From Zygnema cylindricum (lineage: Eukaryota; Streptophyta; Zygnematophyceae; Zygnematales; Zygnemataceae), in the NCBI GenBank assembly GCA_037447655.1, contig JBBHKE010001973.1, positions 1,021,954-1,085,953 of the forward strand: a stretch of 64,000 nucleotides of DNA, given 5' to 3'. Positions 48,392-59,150 of this stretch are shown piece by piece (the first letter of the stretch is position 1; each line of letters begins with the position of its first letter). Under the pieces are notes generated by a model. The model did no database searches, was not told where the DNA came from, and saw only the letters and a list, made by a program, of their open reading frames with translations. Made by a program: the position numbers and the translations under genes.

Positions 48392-49111
48392 TCATTTATC
48401 CGCATCCAAAATAACTCGGCCATTGTTGAGTAATTGCTCGAGTATAATATTGAAGCGCTTCACGGCATCATCCATCAATTCATTTGACTTGATTTTAAAA
48501 TTCATAAAGTCCGTATAAACATATTGACCCTTGTTCTCAACGCCTTTCTCATATTGCTCCTCAAGTGCTTGCCAACACTCATGGGCCGTTCCGTGAGCGA
48601 GGAAATGATCAAGCACGGAAGAAGTGCAATTCTTCATCAAACCGGTCGTTGCCGCAATATCTTTCAACCTCCATTGAGCACGTGCCTTGCTCTCCGTTGG
48701 CATCTTCTCCTCTCCATTGACAATCCTCCAAAGCCTCTTGAGAATAAGTTGATTTGAAATAAACTTCTTCCAAACCGCATAATTAGTGCCATTAAAGGCC
48801 ACGGATTTCCCCGACATATTATAATCATCTTCATTATCCAATGCCTCTTCAAAATCTGAATCTTCCTCTATCTTTGCTTTACCTTTCCTAATTCTCTCTT
48901 TTATCTCACTCTCATTAACTCCTCCACTGAATGGATCGGCAGCCTGAAACGAAGCAAATTCTCTTTTCTCACTAGATTGAGTTTGAAATCGTGAGTCTAC
49001 ATATCTCATTAATGTATCAAACATCTCCTCAAATTTTCTCTCCGTATTCCGGGTCTCCTCAAATTGAGAACCCGAAAAACTGAACTCTCTTGCTCTCTCC
49101 GAGGTCGACAT
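48392..49111 (-). pseudogene. Copia-2 Gag N-terminus
   Basis: ATG at 49111, downstream of a primer site, opens 239 codons of Gag with the family's NGTNYAVWKKFI and AHECWQALEEQYEKG segments, matching GANYAIWKRYI and AYDCWIALQNAFEKG of copia-1. It ends at a nonsense codon after LDADK, where the reading would otherwise continue into ALPDKL. Confidence 0.9.
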
Positions 49112-49175
49112 GGGGGAAGGAGTATTTCAATTCTTCTTCCTCCCCATGCGCTCTCTCTCTAACTCCAAAGAACTA

Positions 49176-49189
49176 GCTCCGATACTAAT
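49176..49189 (-). other. Primer-binding site of copia-2
   Basis: Minus-strand ATTAGTATCGGAGC next to the 5' LTR, a slightly altered initiator-Met tRNA complement. Confidence 0.75.
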
Positions 49190-49867
49190 TGTAGGAACTA
49201 GAGCAAAAGAGTTTCACTAAAAATAATTCATAAAACATAAATCATTACACAGCGGAAGCTCATAAAAGACAAGAGGAATATTCAGCCAAAAAGATTTATA
49301 AGTGTTCTTGGCCGAAGCCTCTTTACATCATCTCTCTTCTCTCTTTTCTCTCTTCTTTATCCTCTTTAAATAATCTTTTACTCCAATATCAAATCCTCTA
49401 TGATTCAATCATGTAAGATACAATTGATAGATTCGATTAATTCTATCGATACTCTGCACATGTACACTGCTGCCTATATATACTCGCTACTCTGCACTAA
49501 GAGACAACAAGATAAGACAAGCAGAACTTAGCGTAGCGACGAAGTCTGTCCCTAGCTGACTGTGCACTCTTCAAATGAAAGTTCCACGAAGGAAGGCGCA
49601 CACGCTTCTTCCTTCAAAACGACAAACTCCAAAATGTTGACTTAAACATGTGTCGCTTCACGAACTCACCTGCACGCAAAATGTAACACCTGCGCACGAA
49701 ATAAACAAGTGACGCGAAACGAAATAGTATGTTTCGTTCGCGGACATCAAAAGTACCGTCGCGAAACGACGTCGTACTTTTGTATGATGACGCGACAGTT
49801 CGCGTCAAACAAATTCAAGTTGGAATGACGCTTCGCGAAATGTCGCGAAAACGACAATATCCCAACA
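49190..49867 (-). repeat. 5' LTR of copia-2
   Basis: Same borders and length as 42764-43441. Most differences cluster in the outer 40 bases next to the primer site and in the 49640-49760 part. Confidence 0.93.
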
Positions 49868-49947
49868 CCGGATTGGATCGTCGAGCGAAGGCCACGCCGG
49901 AAAATGTGGTGCCAAAATCTAGTCCAACCACATAGCTGGAAGCCATG

Positions 49948-50430
49948 GCGGATATTGGAAGGGAGTGAGGGAGAGAGTGAGAGAGAGAGCGCGTGCGAGG
50001 ACGAGGGGAGAGAGACGAGGAAGTACAAGAGATCTTTGGATAAAGCCGTACGAGAGAGGACGACTGCGTTTGTTGATGGATTTGTCGGTTCACTGTTTGG
50101 TTCTCGCACTTGACGACAAATTTTGGTCTGTCGTTTCGAAAAGTGGGCCACCGTATTGTTGTGTGTTAAAATTTGAAATATTAGGCCGTCTGTTACGGAG
50201 ATCACAGAGTTAAGCTTGGCGTGCGTATAGATGTTTGAATAACAGGATTTTGTTGGTCAAATGTTTTGTTTCAGTGGAAAATTCAAAATTGTTCCCGGTC
50301 CGTTAACTCTTTCGCTAACAGATGGGCTCTCCGTTACAATGGACGTTTGCCGTTAGGGTAGGATATGCGGCATTCTATTCTCGTTTTTTGCATCCGAAAG
50401 GACTGACCGATTTCTGACAGCTATACTATT
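49948..50430 (-). promoter_or_regulatory. Former promoter region of HSPA12-like copy 3
   Basis: Homologous to 36602-37110. The GA-rich leader next to the ATG differs in repeat length from copy 2. Confidence 0.6.
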
Positions 50431-50506
50431 TAGGGTGGCGTTCCATAAGACGAAAAGTGGGTAATTCACAGAAATTCGCGCCTATCCGTACCATAGTTTT
50501 AAAGTA

Positions 50507-51038
50507 CACCGTCAATCGCTATTAGAGTATATAACGCCAATTCGGTGCCCTTTTAAAAAAAAAAAAACCTTAAATACAATCCATAATTATATTTTTTCCA
50601 TTATTCTAGTTAGGGTATTATTTCAATTAGCGTTAATAATGGAAGTACACCTCAATGGAAATAGTGTGGCGTACGGAAAGGATATCTCTGTACGAAATGG
50701 TACTTTTTGAATTACAAAGGCATAAAAACATTATTGCACACACATGTGAATGTGCACTGGAAGAATGAGGCGCAAACTCGTCGAAAAAAATCACGTTCTC
50801 ATATGTTCGTCCGTCGACCGTGTGAACAACGCGACGGCGTACGAATTGTCAAAATTTGAACGGATACGCATATTACTGTAAGGGCGGGTATTTATTATTC
50901 TGGACAACCCAAATTACAGTTAGTGATTAATTAGTATATATATTTTTTTTCAAAAAAAAATAATTCCCGATTAGTGTTAATAACACTAATTCTTTTTTTA
51001 CGCTATTTATTCCTTTACTGTAATAGCGATTGACGGTG
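50507..51038. mobile_element. MITE of the CACCG family
   Basis: 532 bp, CACCGTCAATCGCTATTAG to AATAGCGATTGACGGTG, flanked by TA on both sides (50505-50506 and 51039-51040). Confidence 0.85.
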
Positions 51039-51040
51039 TA

Positions 51041-51385
51041 GCTTAAAGTAGGCCCATACAATATGCCTATTGTACTTAAAACATACAATATGACCTTAAG
51101 ACCCATATTGGATCGGTCGCAAAATGAAAAAAAATAGTAACAGGGTTGAGTACTTGAGTTGCACATCGATCTATAGAGAATTAAACGTCATGTCTAAATT
51201 TTGAAAAACATTGACAAAATATTATTTTTCTGTGAGGTATTTTTTATTTAAACCGTCAGATTCGAGTGATCGGACGGTCTCTGATAAAATTAGCGATCTA
51301 AGAAGATCACATGGAAAGCCCATAACATAGCTTACGGTAAATGCGGCCTACAAAAGGCCTACAAAAAAACGCCTACTTTTGAGCT
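51041..51385 (+). mobile_element. Repeat element E with short inverted AAAGTAGGC ends
   Basis: Starts GCTTAAAGTAGGCCCATAC and ends GCCTACTTTTGAGC. Its body (CAATATGCCTATTGTAC, AAACCGTCAGATTC, GATCACATGGAAAGCCC) recurs at 57697-58915 in the same and at 59640-59925 in the opposite orientation. It directly abuts the MITE to its left. Confidence 0.7.
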
Positions 51386-51960
51386 ATGATCCGTACCAGT
51401 GACCAGCTTTCCGGATTTGTATACTGTTTGTTTACTTTTATCAGCCTTTCGTACCTCTTTTGGACAAAAGTGGACAACTGCAATTTCTTGCATTTTCGAC
51501 AACCACGCGTCCCTCATCGTCGTACGAGAAATCGTCAGCAGCTGTACGGCCTTACTGTTTGCGATGCCCTTAAACTGGGCAGTTCTCAAAACAAAATTAA
51601 CGGACAGATCTGTCCTCCTGCACGTTTCAAAACTTTATGCTGCGTGACGGATATGTACGGAAACCCCCTCGAATCATGTCCAGGATTTTCCTGGCGAAAA
51701 ATGTTCATGTGACCTTAGAAGCTTGTGCGTCAATCATTGGCCAGCTGCGGACAACTGTTTTCCATACAGAAAAAACGATTAGAAAAGTTGGGACCCTTCA
51801 GACCTGCAAACCGTGGGACAGCTAGGAAACCAGCTCAGTCAACTGAAGTCAAAGTATACTTTTAGTGTTGATGATACAGTACAAAATGTACGGCAATCTA
51901 CTGTAGTTCGCACTTCTGTACGATAACAAATTAACAACTCAAGAACCAAGATGATTACAG
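51386..51960. other. Intergenic, no gene seen
   Basis: Overlapping short frames at 51386-51825 show no domain and no conserved partner in the window. Confidence 0.5.
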
Positions 51961-51962
51961 TA

Positions 51963-52488
51963 CACCGCGAATCGTTATTAGTGTCAAAGTCACTAATTTG
52001 GGTTCTTAAAATTTTGATTTTTTTCCTCAAATAGGATACATGATTTTAATTTTTGCTTGACGTTAATTAAGGTACCGTACAAAATAGCGAAAAGAATGAA
52101 AGTACAATAATATCTAAATAGTGTGGTGTACGGTCGATGTCAGAACGTACATAAATGTACCTTTTCAAGTGATTTACAGAAAATCAAAAAATGGATTAAA
52201 TCAGAACGTGCGCTCAAAAAATTGGAATAGTCTGACACGTAAATTAGTCTGATATGTACGGATATTAAATTTCACGACGGCGTACGATTTCTAGTATTTT
52301 GTACGAGTACATATATTAATGTATATAATCGTACATAAAATATTCCATTTTTGCTGTTCCAAATTAGCATTAACGCCGAAATTAGAATTTACCTTTTTTT
52401 TTTTTAATTTCAAATTCTTAATTAGCATCAATTACGGTAAATTTTCTTCAACACTATTTAAACTTTGACACTAATAACATTCTCGGTG
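51963..52488. mobile_element. MITE of the CACCG family
   Basis: 526 bp, CACCGCGAATCGTTATTAG at the left and CTAATAACATTCTCGGTG at the right, flanked by TA. Confidence 0.8.
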
Positions 52489-52490
52489 TA

Positions 52491-53791
52491 CAGTGCGTTT
52501 CAGTATAATACAGTATACTGTAGTACTATACTGTAGCTTTCAATTCCTTTTTAAAATGGCGAGAGTCAATTCAGTTCGGGTGAGTATCTACCAAAATTTG
52601 TCGACAATCGAAAAAATAGAAAAACGTGCGCATAAAAAAGTAAAAATACAAGAAAATCGCGGTGAGTTTCAATGAAATTTTTGTTGTAAAACAGTATCTG
52701 CACTTGTTGAAAAGCACATAATAGCAAAGCGAACGGAAACCTTATCTCTTCAAGATTCTATGATTATGACACAAGGAGATCTGCACGGTTTTCAGACAAA
52801 TGTACGGATGGTGTGCGGAACATGTGAACGGGCCAAAGGGTCGGACTCTCCGTTAGGGACTTTGACTTTCAAAGTTTTGGAGCCGCGTCAATTTCGGCAG
52901 TGTTACAGATTGTCATGTCCTCAATTGTATGTTCATCCATAAATCTCATTGGTTATTGCCGCTGACCGGTTTCAGATAATTTTACGTTCAAATTATGGCG
53001 GGAAGGATAAACAGCTCAGTAAAAAAAAAAAAAAAAAATTGACAGCGACTATCATCGGAATTGCCAGATAACCGAGTGATTTGTAAAAGAATATGTCACT
53101 TTTGAGCAATAGATCCACTTTAAAATTTGACCGTCGCCGTCGCTGTCTTACATGCGTAAATGAACCACACTAAATAAGTAAGTTAATATTGACGGTCAGC
53201 GACAGAAGTAACGCAAGAAGGCAAAATTCAAATTGGGATGGGGACAAATGTATCCCAATTTCCTCCACCGTCAAACCTTCTTGTGTCCGTACCAATGTAC
53301 TTTTCTGGTACGCGGCGACAGACCCCGATCCATTTTGACCGTCGATGTGGAATGCTTTCAGCCGTCGATATAAAAATATTGGTTCACGAAATGGTCGCAG
53401 GAGGTTTTACTGTTTTAGTGTGAACGCGACTGCCATGTTACGCTGTTTGTGTTAAGGTGTTTCTCTGCGTCTCAGTTTAGAGCTGCAATGATTGTAAAAG
53501 ATTTGACAGTGACGGTTACGGGAAGCCATACAGTTTTTTACTTTTTTTTAACTTTTGCAGTTCTCATCTTTCTTAAGTTGTTATTTCTCCTCTTCTTATA
53601 TCTGCTGATTGTTTTTGCCACTTTCTTTCTCTGGCTATCTCGAGTAAGATAGGAGAAACCGAGTTTTTCTGAGAGGAAAAGCAGTTTTTTTTAAGGAAAA
53701 GCTTCAAAGATCCAGGAAACATCTTTTTTGTGTTGGTTATTTCTGGTTTCTGGCCACATTTTGTATTGAAAAGGGAGTTAATTACGGAAAA
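52491..53791. other. Intergenic and probable leader of the GIL1-like gene D
   Basis: Includes poly-A near 53022-53038. A T-rich leader precedes the ATG of gene D. No other gene is supported. Confidence 0.45.
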
Positions 53792-54784
53792 ATGGATATA
53801 GAATCCGGCGTCGAACGACAAAAAAGTGACGATATTGTCAACGTAGACGGTCAACTATATGATTTAAGAAAAAGAAATGAAATTCTCCTGAGGAAAATTC
53901 TGAAAGTGATTTATTCAGATTCTACGATGTTTTCCGTCGAAAGTATCCGTTCGCAACTGGAGACGACGCTACAATCTTTAGAAGAAAAAAATAATCAGAA
54001 AGAAACTCTCGAAATGCAAATAGCAGAACAAAAAAATCTCCTTGAAGCAAAATATTATGCAAGTTATCCTGATGGACAACCTAATCCGTCTTTTCTCAAA
54101 AATGAAATCGACAGTCTTTCGAAAGTAACTGTTATTTTTGTTCGAAATTTTGAATATTTGCTGGAAAAGGAAAAATTAGTGGATGCAAAGATCCTCACTT
54201 CTCTACAGGCAAAGGCAAACCTTTCCGACGTTTTAGGTTTCCAGAAAGCTCTGGCAGGATTTTTGATGAATGATCTTTTTCTCGACTTTGAGAACGAGGT
54301 TTTTCAAAGGGAAGGTTTTACGATACTCGATACGGAAACAAGATGTTCATCCTACTTTGATGAGTGGAAAAATTTGAAAATTTCAAATGCTATTGCCGCT
54401 CGAAATTCTTCAAAAAGTTTCGATGCTTTCGTCAGGAACAAATGGGAGTCCTTTCAAACCAATCTACTTGATTCATTTAAAGACAAGAAATTCCTAATTT
54501 CCGAGATGATTCGTCGTAATAGCGAGATTGAATCGTCCTTTGTGTCGGTGGCCATGGCTGCCTGGAAGCTCCATCGCCTCTCCTTCTCCTTTAACCCTCC
54601 TGCCACACTAATTCGTGTGAAGGCAGGCACTCCTGTGGACGGCCATTCCATCAGTCTTCGAAGCGCGTTTGATCAGGGGGAGGAGGAAAAAAGAAAGAAT
54701 GCCACTGTTGCATTTGTCATTTTCCCTGGCTTTCGACTCAAGTGGACAGTCTTCCCATGTCAAGTCTATCCCAGTTTTGATTGA
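53792..54784 (+). CDS. GIL1/IRKI-like protein without NPH3 (copy D)
   Basis: A single open exon of 330 residues from ATG 53792 to TGA 54782-54784. Residues about 15-95 are heptad-rich coiled coil. DUF641/GIL1 features follow: GFLMNDLFLDFENEVF, FVRNKWESFQ, SVAMAAWKLHRLSFSFNPP, then FPGFRLKWTVFPCQVYP at the end, aligning with copy B and with the plant family's LHRLAYSFDP and VMPGFWI patterns. There is no NPH3 region and no intron, while copies A and B carry both. Plant GIL1 acts in hypocotyl gravitropism under light, and IRKI binds a receptor kinase. The job of this copy is not known. It could be a retrocopy, but no poly-A tail or flanking repeat was seen. Confidence 0.85.
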   Translation: MDIESGVERQKSDDIVNVDGQLYDLRKRNEILLRKILKVIYSDSTMFSVESIRSQLETTLQSLEEKNNQKETLEMQIAEQKNLLEAKYYASYPDGQPNPSFLKNEIDSLSKVTVIFVRNFEYLLEKEKLVDAKILTSLQAKANLSDVLGFQKALAGFLMNDLFLDFENEVFQREGFTILDTETRCSSYFDEWKNLKISNAIAARNSSKSFDAFVRNKWESFQTNLLDSFKDKKFLISEMIRRNSEIESSFVSVAMAAWKLHRLSFSFNPPATLIRVKAGTPVDGHSISLRSAFDQGEEEKRKNATVAFVIFPGFRLKWTVFPCQVYPSFD

Positions 54785-56179
54785 GAAACAGGAGAAGAAA
54801 ATAGAATCTAGCAGGTAGTGTTCCAGGAGATGCAGGGCTGCGAATATGGCAATGTACTATTTTGTTCTTTATTTTTAAAATTAAGTTTTTTAAGTACATT
54901 AATGATATGACTGATGATTGGCGTGATTGGTTTGCTGTTATATAGTGTGTAGAGGACACGAGATCGGTCGTTATGAGTTGTATCTGACTTCGAATGTTCC
55001 TTCCTTAATGTAAATCGTAAGAGTTAGCGCTAAGTAATAGATGTCATTGGCAGGAATGAGTCAGTAATAGATGTCATTGGCAGGAATGAGTCGTTAATCA
55101 TGGGAGTTATATGCTCCTACTAAAAATTTGTACTTTTTTCAGTTACTTTTATTGTTTAAAATACTTTCTTTCTGCTGCATGTGTTGTGTTGCCCCTTTAT
55201 TTATCAGCCTGGCGTGTTTATTCGTGTTTTTGTGTTTCCGTTATTTTTGCGTTATGCGGACTAGTCATTTTAGTTCTGTGTTTCCATTCCTTTTTGCTCT
55301 CCCTCTCCCTCTCCCCCTCCCTCTCCCTCTCCCTCTCCCCCTCCCTCTCCCTCTCCCTCTCCTGCAGAAAAACATTTTTTTTAACTGACACCTCCAATAC
55401 AATATTTTATGTTGGGTGAGGAATTACCATAAATGTATCTGCTCTAAAACATGAGTTTGTAGTTTGGCGGTATTGGTGGTTTTCAGTTTTGCATATGTTC
55501 TTTACTCCATCTACATATGATTGAAGTTTGTGCCCAATGTAACTAATGAGCATTAAATTAAATTCCATAATAAGTTTTGACCTATTCAACTGAGCCAGCT
55601 GTCGTAATTTAACTGCAAAACCACAATCATCGCTAATCAGCATTTTCGGAAAAAATTGGCATATACTATACTTTGAAAAGCATACAAACATATAACCATT
55701 TGTAATTTCTTTTCCCTTTTTGGTGGTTTTAGCATTTAGCATTTTTTATTAATTAAGGAATAAGGTTTTTGACATGCATCGAGTGGACATCCAATATGTT
55801 TTCTGATTTGATTTTTAAATTTATAAGTTGTTCTTTGATTCTTCCTTCACCTAAAAGTATGTGGTCCTACTACCGAATATGTGAAACAAACGAGGTTCTG
55901 ATATTGCCGAATATTCGTTGTAAACGAATACTATTTTAACGAATGCGGTGACCATGTGTAAAAGCATACCTATATGTATTTTTCTTAGAGTTTCCCTCCA
56001 AAACCCTAATAAAAAAGTAACCAAGTAACCATTCATGTTATGAGTCACAAGTTGTGAGGACAAAAGGATAGTAAAAGTACAAAAGCTGTACGGTCAGATG
56101 CATCATCACTCACTTTTTACACTTCGGTTGAGAGTGATTCACACCTAATAGTGTGGACTAATGCTTGCGACATGATATA
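54785..56179. other. Intergenic with small repeats
   Basis: Contains a 30 bp direct tandem duplication at about 55035-55093 (GTAATAGATGTCATTGGCAG twice) and a CCCTCT microsatellite at 55292-55362. No gene is seen; frames across the CT array encode Leu/Ser/Pro runs. Confidence 0.6.
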
Positions 56180-56378
56180 CACCGCGAATCGTTATTAGCG
56201 TTATGAACTCTATATCGGCACCTCAAAATTTTGACATTAATACCTTAAATAGAATAAACTACACTATTTAAGGAAGTGGACCATAACCTGCCACGTCTCC
56301 TGGCACTAAATTAGAATGAATGACGCTAATTTTTTCTTTACACTAATAATTTCTCAACGCTAATAACGATTCGCGGTG
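56180..56378. mobile_element. Short MITE of the CACCG family
   Basis: 199 bp, CACCGCGAATCGTTATTAG to CTAATAACGATTCGCGGTG. The terminal repeats are perfect inverses over about 19 bp and flanked by TA. It is an internally deleted derivative. Confidence 0.9.
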
Positions 56379-56576
56379 TAGTACTCACGAATAAATATTA
56401 ACATTTAGTACGACGCGCAAATCTTAGATTTCGTCCGCTCGTACGCTTTCAGATTCTTATTGATGGAATAACGGGCCTAAGATTTAACCATAGTTGTTCA
56501 AATCGAGCGATTTTTCCTTTTTTCCGATTAAAACGTATAATTCGTAACTTTTGAATAAATCGGAAAAAAACGCGAT

Positions 56577-56800
56577 GTACTTTCTGTTCGGTAAACTGAA
56601 CGGAGAATTTACGGAATCTGTACGGTATGTACAATAACTGTACCGTTTTGTACCCAAAAATTACGGAATTTGACTAAAAGATACGTTGCATGTCGTAGTA
56701 CTTTCTGTCCGGTAAACTGAACAGAAATTTAACGGGAAACGTACGAAATTGTACTAACATTGTACGGACAATGACAAAAAAGACGGGAATTGTACGGAAA
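56577..56800. repeat. Diverged tandem repeat, about 120 bp unit
   Basis: The GTACTTTCTGT box, CGGTAAACTGAAC and a GTAC-rich tail occur at about 56577 and again at about 56698. Confidence 0.6.
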
Positions 56801-56804
56801 ATGT

Positions 56805-56969
56805 ACAAACTGCGGGATATGTAAAATTTATTTTTGTTTACATGTACGGAATAGTACGGACGAAAATTCATCAACGATTTTTACGATTTTTTCAAAAGGT
56901 TCAATGCGTTTGTTACGTATAATTCGTTGCGATTAAATCGTTCGCACTAAACGCCGTGAACAACTATGG
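56805..56969. repeat. Dispersed repeat also at 250-415
   Basis: Matches the left edge of the window over about 165 bp, as described there. Confidence 0.85.
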
Positions 56970-57478
56970 ATTTAACCATAGATGTCCCGTGCGCATATTA
57001 CGCACGGTAAAAGCTAACGAAATACTACGTACGGTACGCATCAAACGATGATGAAAAGTAAAAAAAATGCATACATTACTTTGTGCCTGTACAATATTTT
57101 TACACTTACATACAGTGTCCGTATAAGTTCGTACATTTTAGGTTTATTTTAGGGGATTTTTTGGGGTTTCCATGGTACATTGCCGTACGTTCCTTTATAT
57201 TTCAGTACGACTGCCGTAGATATTCCGTACTATTAGGTTTTTAGGGTACACTTTCATACAATTTCGTACATTTCTGTTAAATTTTCGTACTTCTAAAATT
57301 TTTAAGGATTTTCTAAGATTACCGCTTTCCGTACGTTTTTGTACATGGCCGTACATCAAAATTTACACGAATTTTACGAAAAGTATGAAAAAGACAAATA
57401 CTACGTAATTTTCGTAAAAATGTTGAAATCCATACGAATTGGACATCAACGGATTTAACCTCTAGGAACGGTTGACTT

Positions 57479-57562
57479 TGACCAGAAGTGATGTTTTTGA
57501 CCAGAAGTGATGTTTCTGACCAAAAGTGATGTTTTTTACCAAAAGTGATGTTTTTAACTTTT
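57479..57562. repeat. Minisatellite, about 20 bp unit, four copies
   Basis: Units of the form GACCAGAAGTGATGTTTTT, drifting to ACCAAAAGTGATGTTTTT. Confidence 0.8.
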
Positions 57563-57862
57563 TAAAAGTGACGAAACACAACGTGAGGTTATCCGTTACC
57601 ACTTTACCCAGACGGAGGTCATAAACCGTAAAAATGAATTAGGATTAGGTGTGTAAGCAACAAAAATGGGTGTGTGCACACCCTTTGCTTCACCCATAGT
57701 TCAAAAGTAGGTGACCATACGCCCATACAATATGCCTATTGTACGCAAAACATACAATATGCCCTTAAGACCCATATTGTATTGGCCGCAAAATGAAATA
57801 AAATAGGAATAGGGTTGAGTTGCACATCGTTCGATAGAGAATTAAACGGCATGTCTAAATTT

Positions 57863-58756
57863 TAGTGTTGTTTATCGGTAAAAAACTTATCGTGATAACA
57901 CCGATACCGATAGTTATCGGTTATCGAACAGTCAGAGGTTCCGATATATCGGTCTAGGACCAACAAATTCCATATCGGTGATAACTTAAAAAATATATAG
58001 TATGCATACAATAGTACTTTATAACATACTGTATTATTTTATTGATTTAATATAGCGTGGCATGCCACGTATGAAAATCTGTTCTGTTACATTTTAACTG
58101 CAATCTATTACGGTAAACGCAGCACATAAACGCTGGCCGGTTAACTGAACAAAAAGTTTATGGCGACGTACGTAAATTTACTAAAAAACTGGTGAGCATG
58201 GAACTGGAAAAGGACGGCGGACACAATAGTATAACGGACGCAAAATAACATTCTGCGCGCCGCCGATTCGAACGGACGACTAGGAATGAGAAAACACGAA
58301 CGGACGGGCCAGCGTGAGCGCCGGCATCCCGGAATGGCTCTTTTAGCAGCTTTTGCCAAAAAAGCCGACAGATTGACACGTGGCAGGTCCCCAGTGGATC
58401 TCAAGGAATTAAGGGACAAAGCCATGGCTTCGGATATGAAAGGTACATCGTTTTTACTGGATCCGTATCATAATCGTACAGCTTTCATGGCGGCTACGGT
58501 ACTTTCTATGCTTAAACACGTCCGGAGAATATGACGTACAGTTGAGTGTACAGACCGTACATTTATCTGTACGGTCAGTACAGTTATCGCCGATAATTAT
58601 CGTTATCGGCATTATCGCCGATAAGTACCCGATATTATCGGCTACTTATCGGCGATAAGAACGATGTCGATATATCGTATCAATATATCGATTATCGGAT
58701 ACCCGAAAAAAGGCCCATATCGGTTATCGGCAAATCCTTACCGATACACAACACTA
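57863..58756. mobile_element. Intact hAT-like element, 894 bp
   Basis: Starts TAGTGTTGTTTATCGGTA and ends TACCGATACACAACACTA. A perfect 8 bp target duplication CTAAATTT is at 57855-57862 and 58757-58764. The E copy at 51200 keeps the empty site (TCTAAATTTTGAAAA). It is non-coding and is the reference for the nested copy at 6714-14513. Confidence 0.93.
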
Positions 58757-59150
58757 CTAAATTTTGAAAAAAAATTGGACAAAAAAAAGTATTTTTGTGA
58801 GTTTTGAGGGACTTTTTATTTAAACCGTCAGATTTGGAAGATCGGACGGTCGCTGATCAAAGTAGGCGATTTAAAAAGATCACATGAAAAGCCCATAACA
58901 CAACTTACGAAAGGACAATATGTCATATTAACGTCTGCAATTTTGAGGGCCACACTAAATAAAGCCTCAAATTGACCAACCAGGCAGTATGGGACGATAA
59001 AAAAAAAAAATACCACACTGCCAAAAAAATTACCAAAACCTACGGACCAACCCCGTTGGTGGCTGCAAAACAACTTTCCGAAAAAGCTATAAACTGTCCG
59101 TACTCTCTCTCGTCGCACTCTCACCGCTCTCCACCGCGCTCATTTTAAGT

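Larger units (their letters stand above)
42764..49867 (-). mobile_element. Older Ty1/copia LTR retrotransposon (copia-2), defective
   Basis: 7104 bp, transcribed from the minus strand. The 678 bp LTRs at 49190-49867 (5') and 42764-43441 (3') differ at about 18 positions by eye, so it is clearly older than copia-1. The target duplication CCGGA is at 42759-42763 and 49868-49872. Gag and pol carry many stops and shifts. Confidence 0.95.
39852..49947 (-). pseudogene. HSPA12-like copy 3, split by two transposons
   Basis: A tandem duplicate of copy 2, from ATG at 49947 to 39852. Exon 1 survives as 49947-49868, 42763-41942 and 41460-41368; exon 2 is 40611-39852. The copia-2 element interrupts codons after Arg-Arg-Ser-Asn-Pro and a hAT-like element interrupts the 3' part of exon 1. 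Further lesions relative to copy 2 are a frame change near 42545-42580, a CAG to TAG change near 42295, an extra base that shifts the frame at the phosphate-2 motif (about 42105), and a one-base loss near 39865 that creates an early stop before the normal C-terminus. The intron and downstream flank (39507-39851) still match copy 2. No functional product is expected. Confidence 0.92.

Noticed and set aside
55111-55419. Hydrophobic frame of about 100 codons suggesting a membrane protein
   Set aside because: Half of it is the CCCTCT microsatellite and the rest has no recognisable segment order.
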